A stretch of 34,356 bases of DNA from a virus. Under the pieces are notes generated by a model. The model ran no database searches. It worked only from the letters and a program-made list of their open reading frames with translations, and was not told the DNA's origin. Positions 28,301-34,356 of the stretch are shown one piece after another (position 1 is the stretch's first letter; each line of letters begins with the position of its first letter). The DNA lies in the IMG/VR virus record IMGVR_UViG_3300022701_000405, positions 1-34,356 of that record; one strand, written 5' to 3'. The translations under genes were made by a program, and so were the position numbers.

Positions 28301-30977
28301 TGCGGTACAATGGGCAGGGATTTCACTTTCGGAAGCCTCAAAAAACTACGGTGAAGCTTTTTCCGAGATGGTAAGAGTGGCAGAAGAGACCGGACAGCTT
28401 GGCAGTGATAAATTCCTCTATTTAATTGAAAATGCTGAAAAATTAGGACTTGAATGTGAAGAGATTACAGAATATGTCGAAAGCAAAACACAAACGGCAT
28501 TTGAAGGCTGGCAAGATGCAGTTAAAGTTTTTGGGGATATTAATATTCCCATGTTCCAAAATATGCAAAAAGAACTGGATGTAATTGCTTCAATTCCCCC
28601 GGAAATAATGGCGGGAATAGAAGGACTTACGCAATCAGTCATAGATTACTCCGAAGCCCACCGGGTTACAAAAGAAGAATTTCTCGAATTCAACAATGCT
28701 GCAACAAGGGCGATTGAACAACTCCGAGGCCAAAATAAAACTAATGAAGAGATCGCGATCGCCATGGCACCTCTATTGCAAAAACTTGCATTCCTTCAGT
28801 CCGAATTTGGTTTTGAAGTAGATGCCACAACACAAGAAATGATAAACCAGGCGGATAAAATGGGCCTATTAGAGGGAGATTATCGAGATAGCAATCAAAT
28901 TATGAAGGACGGCTTTGGAGAAGTAACCGGGGCTATCCGTGAACTTTCAGCAGTTCTTAGAGGTGATTTCTCTGGTGCATTTTCAGATGCAGCAGATCAG
29001 GCTAAAAAGTCAGCCGGAATAATAAGTGGTCAATTCAAAAATGTTCAAGGAGATGTTCAGTCCACGACAAAAGATATTGAAAAAATGGGCAGCGCAATTA
29101 AAAGTGTCGATGCAGATTTTGTAAAATCCATTTCCGGGAATACAATAATAACCGAACTGAACAAAATGCAAAATAAAGTTATTGAGACTAGTTCCGTAAC
29201 TGAAAAACTTGGATCAGCAATACTACCGGTTCATGAACAGTGGGTTAATAGTACAGCAGCTATGCAAGATTATCTTGACAATATCAATGATAGAGTAAGT
29301 GAACTACAGGACCTAATCGAAGCATACAAAGGGAATCTGACTGATCTTGAGGAGCAAGAGAAGGCTCAATATGAGGCGGAACTTGCTATGTTAGAATCAC
29401 TTCTTGACTCACGTGAGGCAGCACTTGGAATTTCTGAAGAACTTAGCAGCATTCAATTTGATGCGGATAGCTTTGCAGATGGGATAAGTTCTATATATGA
29501 TGTCTTTACAGCTTTAGAACAAGGAATAATTACAACCACAGAAGCTTCACAAGAATTAGGTGATTCCTTTAATGTAATGATCGCCAATGCTAAAGAACTC
29601 GGTATGGAAGGAAGTTCCAGTCTTCTTCAATTCATGAATGATGTAGAAGCATCTGGTCTTAATGTCCCGGAAATAAAAGAGTATAAAACCTCAAAATTAG
29701 GAACAGCCGGTAATGCACTTGGTAAATACTTTTCAACTTTTGCCGATACTGCTGCCATAAGAGTAAATATAGCCGACCTTGAAGCTGAACTGGCAAATGC
29801 ACGCGGTTCAAGAGTTCAGGAGTTGGAACAAGAAATTGCTGCGCAAAAAAATCTTTTAGACCAGGGGATTGATGATATAAAGAAAAATGCTGATAGTATG
29901 GGCGTTTATACTATGGGCATTTTTTCCAGCATGATTAAAAATGGGGCATCCTACATGGACGCCATGAAAGAGATGGGACCGCAACTGAGTCAACTAAAAA
30001 AAATCTATGAGGATAACGGAATCAAAGTCAGTGGCCCATTAAAAGAAATGCTGGATATGCAAAAATTTATTGAACAACAAAGCCAACTTGCAGATAGAAT
30101 TTCGGCTTCCACTGAAATGTTAACCGCTCTCGGAGATGCAGGATTCTTGACGAAAGAGATATTTAGTCAGTTCCAGACAGATGCGGCGTCTCAATTCGAA
30201 GAATTAGTAGCAAAAACTGGAGATACAAAAAAAGCATACCAGATGCTTGGCCCTGAACTTGCTAAAATGCTCTGGTACTCGGAACAGTACGGTTACTCTC
30301 TCGATGCTAACACACAAAAAATGATTGCCGAAGCCAGCCAACAAGGAGTAAATCTAAAAGCCATGATCCCGGCAGAAGAAAAAATGGTAAGCTTGTTAGA
30401 ACAGATAGTAAAGCTATGGGGAGGCGATATCCCATATGCAATGCAAAAACAAGAAATAGATATAAATCAGGCAAATCAAGATTTATCAGTGCCTCTCTCT
30501 GCCGCAAAAGGGGCATCTTTTATTGTTCCACCAGGTTATGAAGATATTCAAGGAGGATTCCCTATGCTGGTACACTCCGGGGAACTGGTTCAAGTCTTCC
30601 CAAAAGAAGAAACATCACGGATTTCAGATATGTTTAAATTCCAACCGATGTATAAGGATTTCTTAAATGAGAATCAGGAGTCCGACATCTCTAAAATCAC
30701 TGTATTTAATATTTTAAAAGATGATTTAAATGAAGATTTAGAAAATTTTAATACTAAAAAAAATAATACCATAAACTCAAACTCCAGCCCTTCGATAGAA
30801 ATAAATATCCCTTTAGAGAAAATCAATATCACTTTCGAAGTAAAAGAAAAAATTGATAAATCACCTATAACAGATGATCTCGAATCATTTTCAACGGCTT
30901 TTAAAAAAGTTATAACAGGAGATATAAGAGACGCTACAACAGTAGCAGCTAGAGAATTTCAAAGGAGAACAAGATGA
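25365..30977 (+). CDS. Tail tape measure protein
   Basis: This is the longest protein in the window, about 1870 residues from the ATG at 25365, whose AAAGGAG lies 15 bases upstream. An in-frame TTG at 25305 has no ribosome site. The N-terminal 300 residues match the phage-tail tape-measure core (FDTELNQVATLGVEST, EAAKAAAGGHANLYDTVNLG, GALAIMTQISGKTNISVTQL). Hydrophobic segments lie near residues 55-70, 390-415 and 481-502, and long coiled coils follow. The last third contains five degenerate copies of an 80-residue helical unit. The C-terminus has ASFIVPPGYEDIQGGFPMLV and SGELVQVFP, a common tape-measure end motif. It sets tail length and may help DNA enter the cell. Confidence 0.95.
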   Translation: MSVEKVDQVAIKISLQEDGTWVVENLQEKIKKGTKNIVDDFSRANKSLGKWLKNLAAAAGLFVGFETAIRGGISNIRNLVSETISFDTELNQVATLGVESTEDMSEGLLKMAGAMGTVSDLTRGTYLEISSSVPAERSLQELTEAAKAAAGGHANLYDTVNLGTTVWNVYNKEAQNMTHIFDVMWQVVRDGKTNMAQLSSYFGDFIPLAKEANLTFEEASGALAIMTQISGKTNISVTQLKAIMQAVIKPTKEAAEESERIGANFSTAAIKAMGFESWLRHLQKAVKDNNGDMSKLFGSVEGLSGILQLGRNDLKDFSTEMVKMEQVFGNNEENFEKFKNTLQGSYEEIKNKLQALYIQVIYPLMKEAAKWLRENSDSILAFAKNAISAFKSIIGFILQFKDAIIAVGKAWTIYFAITKVNALFTAFSTGSGVISQVVTGFINLKRYGLSSMDALRGSFQTATGSALSMGNVLKKIPTSLKITVALVGAEIAGKILAYLFDLQSKFYDREMAKIIKDTAEYEGKVSQMTMAINDFRMASPEYEEAFKRIKKRAEGFRSENESLIVTQQRVLNALKGTKEWRDYEEKLKNAGAAADQLSTSLEDNLIIYNDLAKAVGNFTKEELETELEGLKKQGLLTVTQIQRLKELYKEVEKNREAYEQLATSMNILTAHGIKEQSKEISNILVLYGQHKDQVYKSNKSIEAWFQTITTLYTTALPQEKEKLASVTAELIEHKMNIDLLNDSLETTFISSEEIREQMENQSDAHLEAAHSSEIQQEAAEALNSLMKESVDLSNDLAESYNALGSTIGDILLISIDKLELGLKGINAYLSGKGSIIDGMQGLAIAGSAAAGILSQLGITSEKTAQEISQLTKGTSNLVTGISSGNPFQAIAGGLDLISAAISIFTGKSGEFEAAERMLRGLGNAADGYAEQIEELAKKLGGSGSAERAFGEFMAEIFSDMPSTESNFNIMFQKMMDYGAAVQWAGISLSEASKNYGEAFSEMVRVAEETGQLGSDKFLYLIENAEKLGLECEEITEYVESKTQTAFEGWQDAVKVFGDINIPMFQNMQKELDVIASIPPEIMAGIEGLTQSVIDYSEAHRVTKEEFLEFNNAATRAIEQLRGQNKTNEEIAIAMAPLLQKLAFLQSEFGFEVDATTQEMINQADKMGLLEGDYRDSNQIMKDGFGEVTGAIRELSAVLRGDFSGAFSDAADQAKKSAGIISGQFKNVQGDVQSTTKDIEKMGSAIKSVDADFVKSISGNTIITELNKMQNKVIETSSVTEKLGSAILPVHEQWVNSTAAMQDYLDNINDRVSELQDLIEAYKGNLTDLEEQEKAQYEAELAMLESLLDSREAALGISEELSSIQFDADSFADGISSIYDVFTALEQGIITTTEASQELGDSFNVMIANAKELGMEGSSSLLQFMNDVEASGLNVPEIKEYKTSKLGTAGNALGKYFSTFADTAAIRVNIADLEAELANARGSRVQELEQEIAAQKNLLDQGIDDIKKNADSMGVYTMGIFSSMIKNGASYMDAMKEMGPQLSQLKKIYEDNGIKVSGPLKEMLDMQKFIEQQSQLADRISASTEMLTALGDAGFLTKEIFSQFQTDAASQFEELVAKTGDTKKAYQMLGPELAKMLWYSEQYGYSLDANTQKMIAEASQQGVNLKAMIPAEEKMVSLLEQIVKLWGGDIPYAMQKQEIDINQANQDLSVPLSAAKGASFIVPPGYEDIQGGFPMLVHSGELVQVFPKEETSRISDMFKFQPMYKDFLNENQESDISKITVFNILKDDLNEDLENFNTKKNNTINSNSSPSIEINIPLEKINITFEVKEKIDKSPITDDLESFSTAFKKVITGDIRDATTVAAREFQRRTR

Positions 30978-31726
30978 GTACTCCACCGGAGAACGGCGGA
31001 TTTATCTTTAGGAAGAATCCCAATCAAATAAGTTGCGAACAAGAAGTACCTGATTATCCTGCTTCTAATCTTTTTTCTAATAATCCAAATATAATATTTA
31101 TGAATGACGGCCATAGCACTAAAATTGAAATGATTTATGATACTCCAACCACATTAACGGCAATTTCTATAATCAATCACTCAATACCATCAAATGCTAT
31201 TATAAGACTCCAATATTTTGAAGGTGAATTTGAGACCTGGATAGGTAGTATTGAAATCCCTTGGAGCAAAAAAAGTATATATTATAAATTTTCAAGCATC
31301 ACTTACAAAAGTTATCGACTATATATTACAGAAATTTCGGGGACTGTTATCTATATCGGAGAGTTTGTACCAGGGTATTATTTCCAATTTCCCTATAACT
31401 ATGAATGGGGATTTGAAGAATCATTCAACGTGGTCAAGGAGGTTGTTACCTCTGATGAAGGTGTACATTTTGAAGTACCTTCATCAGATGCACCAGAGTA
31501 TTCCAAATTTAAAGTCAAATTTTCAAATTCACCGGCAAATAATCTATCTTTGTTTTATGACATCATCCGCATCGGAAAAAAAGTGTTTATCCCTGATTTT
31601 ACTCAACCTGAGTGTTACTTTGGAATAGTGCCGGATTCAGCAATAAATGCAATACGGACAATAAAGGGTGATGAGTATAGTATTAGCTTTTGGCAAGATG
31701 CAATATCAGGCGATTGGATAGAATGA
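30974..31726 (+). CDS. Distal tail protein
   Basis: This 250-residue protein's start overlaps the tape-measure stop (ATGA). The N-terminal part (about 1-135) has the beta-sandwich pattern of a carbohydrate-binding or discoidin-like module (TTLTAISIINHSIPSNAIIR, YRLYITEISGTVIYIGEFV), common in tail-tip proteins of B3-type siphophages. The C-terminal half is another beta-rich domain. It precedes the tail hub, with which it is coupled by ATGA. It probably forms the ring between tube and tip. Confidence 0.75.
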   Translation: MSTPPENGGFIFRKNPNQISCEQEVPDYPASNLFSNNPNIIFMNDGHSTKIEMIYDTPTTLTAISIINHSIPSNAIIRLQYFEGEFETWIGSIEIPWSKKSIYYKFSSITYKSYRLYITEISGTVIYIGEFVPGYYFQFPYNYEWGFEESFNVVKEVVTSDEGVHFEVPSSDAPEYSKFKVKFSNSPANNLSLFYDIIRIGKKVFIPDFTQPECYFGIVPDSAINAIRTIKGDEYSISFWQDAISGDWIE

Positions 31727-33162
31727 ATTATTACTGCAAAATTAATTGGCCCGCGGGTCCTATATATTATTCCAAATTTGGTGTCTATTTTTCTAATACA
31801 CAAGCAATTCCATTACTAAAAACCGTCCAAAGTATTTCAAGAGTTCTCATCCAATATGAATCTTTTGAAAATTCATCAGCTAGTATAGAATTAAGTGATC
31901 ATACTGGCCATTTCTCTGAAAAATTGAATAATGATGATGATAAGTATTGTGTAGGAATAGAAGTAACTATTTTTCAGAAAGGTGATGCAATTTTTACAGG
32001 TTATATATCTGAAATACCGGAGATCAAATCAAGAATATGCTACATAACAATAGACCTATTTACCATTTTGAAAAAAAAAATAAATAAACAAATTACAAAA
32101 TCTGAATTCATAGGAGTCCCCGCTCAAAATGAAGGGAAATGGGGAAATATAGTATTTGGGAATGGGAATACAAATAGTGGGAGAATGTTTACCGCTTATC
32201 GAGTCGGAGAAAATAAATTCTTAGCTGCCTGGAATTCCCTTTCAAACATAGACAAAGCGTATAAAGGAGATATCAATATTACTTCAAATATTACGATTTC
32301 AATAGATTCTGTCACAGGCTATACATATATAATATGTACTTCAACAGAATTGGAAATATCATTCTCCTGTTTAGGCCCAGAAAGTGGAAGTGGAGAACTT
32401 ATAGAAAATCCGGCAAAAATGTTGGAAAGTTTACTCTCTCAATTTACCTCAATAATAATATCTAACACGGATGCTATTGCCACATCATATGAAGGCAGAG
32501 CCGTTTATAACGGTAACTGTCTTTATATTTATGATGATAAAACAATAAAAGAGTTTTTAAGTGAGTTTTGTTTTAACTATGATGCCAGCTTGATATTTAC
32601 AAGGGATGGACATTTTTTACTTAACCTGGTCAATTGGGGAAACATTATTTCAAAGGCAAATCCCCACCCTACAGAATATTTAAAATTTGAATCATGGAAA
32701 GAATCAACGAACCTTATAAATAAGGTTCAAAGAAAATACCAATACATCCCGTTAGATGGGAAATTTAATCGAGAACCACAGGATTTGAATGCTTCAACAC
32801 AATATAATGAAATCCTAAAAGAGCTACAACATAGATTTCTGCAAAACAATCAAACCTCATGGGATGTAAGTGCAAGATATGTCTATTTATTCCAACAGCA
32901 AGAAGAGTTAGTCTCTTTTGAAATTTCTAGAGAATTGGTCAAGGAATATGATATTAATATAGGAGATATCCTTAGTGTCAGCCATCGGAAGACGAATTTT
33001 ATTGAAAAACTTGTATATATACGCCGTGAAAACCATGAAGGCCCTATAAAATTTGAAGGTATTGATGTCAGCTCGCTTACGGGTGCTGAGTTTTATTTGT
33101 ATTCAGGCACGGATGAGCGAAATCCATACTTGTCAGAATCAGAAGGGCCATTACTATTTTAA
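31723..33162 (+). CDS. Tail hub / baseplate-like protein
   Basis: This 479-residue protein starts at the ATG overlapping the distal-tail stop; the frame is open further upstream only by chance. The beta-rich N-terminal part (about 1-110) contains SSASIELSDHTGHFSEKL and FTGYISEIPEIK, typical of hub proteins that contact the tail tube. A middle domain holds YLKFESWKEST, and a C-terminal segment (NIGDILSVSHRK, IRRENHEGPIKFEGI) resembles the end of hub domains in siphophages. It should anchor the receptor-binding proteins. Confidence 0.7.
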   Translation: MNYYCKINWPAGPIYYSKFGVYFSNTQAIPLLKTVQSISRVLIQYESFENSSASIELSDHTGHFSEKLNNDDDKYCVGIEVTIFQKGDAIFTGYISEIPEIKSRICYITIDLFTILKKKINKQITKSEFIGVPAQNEGKWGNIVFGNGNTNSGRMFTAYRVGENKFLAAWNSLSNIDKAYKGDINITSNITISIDSVTGYTYIICTSTELEISFSCLGPESGSGELIENPAKMLESLLSQFTSIIISNTDAIATSYEGRAVYNGNCLYIYDDKTIKEFLSEFCFNYDASLIFTRDGHFLLNLVNWGNIISKANPHPTEYLKFESWKESTNLINKVQRKYQYIPLDGKFNREPQDLNASTQYNEILKELQHRFLQNNQTSWDVSARYVYLFQQQEELVSFEISRELVKEYDINIGDILSVSHRKTNFIEKLVYIRRENHEGPIKFEGIDVSSLTGAEFYLYSGTDERNPYLSESEGPLLF

Positions 33163-33172
33163 GGAGTAAATA

Positions 33173-33598
33173 ATGCTAAAACAACCAGGATACGTAAATT
33201 TAGCAGAATGGAACCAACAGGTAATGCAATTAGGTTTAGGAGATACTAGCACATATTCCCCGGATGAAAGAAGAATGAAACAAGAAAGCGGGCAATATAA
33301 TCTGTATGTCTATAATGGTACAGAAGAGATTCTTGTAAATAATGTGTTTACAGATTTTAAAAAGCCCGGTTTTGAGACCAGAAAATTTGCTGTTAGTTCT
33401 TCAGGTACAACCTTATTTTTTATTGAAGCATTTGAGGATATACCAATACCTGTTGCTACCTGTGCTGAAGGGCCTAAATTTGTACACATACAGAATATCA
33501 CTACTACAAGCTTGAAAGTATACTTGTATAACTCGTCTGGGACCCTCACAAGTGGTTTTGTGACAATTCATGTTGTAGGGGAAAGAAATGCAATTTAA
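33173..33598 (+). CDS. Tail-tip protein of unknown function
   Basis: This 141-residue protein is preceded by TTTAAGGAGT. An N-terminal helical part (EWNQQVMQLGLGD) is followed by a beta-rich part with alternating hydrophobic strands (TTSLKVYLYNSSGTLTSGFV), like a small tail-tip or fibre-base domain. It overlaps the next gene by 11 bases. No family is recognised. Confidence 0.7.
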   Translation: MLKQPGYVNLAEWNQQVMQLGLGDTSTYSPDERRMKQESGQYNLYVYNGTEEILVNNVFTDFKKPGFETRKFAVSSSGTTLFFIEAFEDIPIPVATCAEGPKFVHIQNITTTSLKVYLYNSSGTLTSGFVTIHVVGERNAI

Positions 33599-33995
33599 TA
33601 TAAACAAAAAAGTTATTACAAGTAAAAAAGGTAAAAGGGTGTACTATTCTATAAATAATATTGAAATAACCGGAGATACTGAGTTAAATATTAAATGGGA
33701 TCCTTTTGTTTTTTATACTCCAAAAGGAAATTTAGAGGATCTAGAGGGATATCTCTATTTTGAAGTTCCTGCACTGGATGAAACTTTTTCCATAGGTACA
33801 TTGGATAAAGAAATTCAGATAATTATTAAGCTCATTGAGAACGAGTGTAATATATATGTAATTGAAAAATATGTTGGGACAACAGAACCAGAACCAATTA
33901 ATATAGATGGATTGGAAGGCGATATTGTACTAACTGGATTAATTCCAGCCGATACGACAAAAGAGGTAACAATAGAATATAAGGAGGTAAAATAA
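33588..33995 (+). CDS. Tail-tip protein of unknown function
   Basis: This 135-residue protein is preceded by TAGGGGAAAGA. It is beta-rich and acidic, starting with a basic KKVITSKKGKRVYYSINN stretch and ending in EVTIEYKEVK, suggesting an immunoglobulin-like or beta-sandwich fold. It lies between hub and fibre genes, so a structural tip role is likely but not shown. Confidence 0.65.
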   Translation: MQFNINKKVITSKKGKRVYYSINNIEITGDTELNIKWDPFVFYTPKGNLEDLEGYLYFEVPALDETFSIGTLDKEIQIIIKLIENECNIYVIEKYVGTTEPEPINIDGLEGDIVLTGLIPADTTKEVTIEYKEVK

Positions 33996-33996
33996 T

Positions 33997-34233
33997 ATGA
34001 TAAAAAGATTTGTCGTTGGAGATGAAACGTCTATTAACAAAGAAGTAAATGAGAAAAAAGTTTGTTTACAACTCATTACTACTGCTGCTTCAATGAATGA
34101 GGATGATCTTAAATCCTATTTTGATAATCATTTCTCGTCTTTACCCGATAAGGTAAAAGAAGGTATCGAAATGATGCTAAAACTCAGTTGGGCGAATTCA
34201 AAAGCATTAAACTATTTATTAAACAAGTTTTAA
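33997..34233 (+). CDS. Small tail-region protein of unknown function
   Basis: This 78-residue protein is preceded by AAGGAGGT nine bases upstream. It is mostly helical, acidic in the middle (NEDDLKSYFDNHF) and ends in a helix with WANSKALNYLL. It could be a fibre chaperone or adaptor given its place before the fibre gene. No motif is recognised. Confidence 0.6.
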   Translation: MIKRFVVGDETSINKEVNEKKVCLQLITTAASMNEDDLKSYFDNHFSSLPDKVKEGIEMMLKLSWANSKALNYLLNKF

Positions 34234-34257
34234 AAGTTATTTAAAAAGGAGAAATAA

Positions 34258-34356
34258 ATGGCTCTCACCACCCTTACCAAAAGCGGCCTCTCCCTGGCTA
34301 AACTGGAAAAATTCCGCCTCCAATTTATCGACGCCCTAAAAAATATCGCCCTCAAT
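34258..34356 (+). CDS. 5' end of probable tail fibre gene (cut by window)
   Basis: An open frame begins at an ATG after AAAAAGGAGAAATAA and runs off the window after 33 codons. The protein begins MALTTLTKSGLS. By position after the hub and tip genes it should be the tail fibre or receptor-binding protein. Its base composition changes abruptly: about 48% GC here with many C-ending codons (CTC, ACC, GGC, GCC), against roughly one third GC in the genes just before. This suggests acquisition from another source. Confidence 0.6.
   Translation, partial: MALTTLTKSGLSLAKLEKFRLQFIDALKNIALN

Larger units (their letters stand above)
1930..34356. mobile_element. Mu-like transposable prophage, left part (right end outside window)
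   Basis: A repressor reading leftward, a divergent Ner-like gene, transposase A, ATPase B, Gam, gp16-like protein and a Mu-order head cluster together identify a transposable phage. No tail sheath gene is seen between the gp37/gp38-like genes and the tape measure. A single tail-tube-like protein is there instead, so the virion is probably a siphovirus like B3 and D3112. The left boundary is inferred to lie somewhere between about 1850 and 1968, because the minus-strand phage gene ends at 1965 and the plus-strand host gene ends at 1968. The right boundary is not in the window, which stops at the start of a probable tail fibre gene. Confidence 0.93.

Noticed and set aside
1-34356. tRNA genes, rRNA, CRISPR arrays, insertion sequences other than the prophage
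   Set aside because: No regularly spaced repeats, no tRNA-like cloverleaf and no second transposase were seen on reading. A tRNA or repeat finder could still detect something weak.

Overview
The window carries most of a Mu-like transposable prophage, about 32 kb of it, inserted next to a host ABC-transporter operon. The phage type rests on a MuA-sized DDE transposase (D256, D321, E375), a MuB-like ATPase, a Gam-like protein, a gp16-like protein and a Mu-order head block (small and large terminase, portal/MuF, protease/scaffold, capsid, gp36-, gpG- and gp37-like genes). The DNA is AT-rich throughout. Strong Shine-Dalgarno sites (GGAGGT type) and several TTG/GTG starts point to a low-GC bacterium that uses SD-led initiation. 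I cannot name the host phylum from sequence alone. The right end of the prophage lies beyond the window.

Layout. 1-1968: host DNA, with the tail of an unknown gene, an ABC-2 type permease and a small gene of unknown function whose 3' end probably abuts or crosses the phage left end. 1965-2818 (minus): a gene of unknown function and an XRE-type repressor. 2854-2882: a near-consensus early promoter facing right. 2889-5838: a Ner/Cro-like gene and a run of small, mostly unknown early genes. 5841-9312: transposase A, target-activator B, Gam. 9350-12248: a hairpin, gp16-like, HTH, Cys-rich, Rha-like and ClpP-like genes and a small membrane protein, ending at a clear terminator (12289-12327). 12466-13671: holin-like, lipoprotein (o-spanin-like) and XhlA-like lysis genes. 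13685-21682: DNA packaging and head genes, with an endolysin-like gene lodged between portal/MuF and protease. 21747-25338: head-tail connectors, tail tube and a G/GT tail-assembly chaperone pair joined by a probable -1 frameshift. 25365-34233: tape measure and tail-tip proteins. 34258 to the end: the start of a compositionally different gene, probably a tail fibre.

How it works together. Repressor and Ner-like protein presumably compete at the 2820-2940 control region. A and B drive replicative transposition and Gam protects DNA ends. Late genes build a capsid and, because no sheath gene is present, probably a long non-contractile (siphovirus) tail, as in the transposable phages B3 and D3112 rather than Mu itself.

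Most notable observations: a TTTAAAG slippery site exactly where the chaperone frames overlap; a run of ten G immediately before the start of a ClpP-like gene; strong internal start sites in two genes (protease/scaffold and a Rha-like gene); a portal-MuF fusion; and a possibly leaderless ner-like mRNA.
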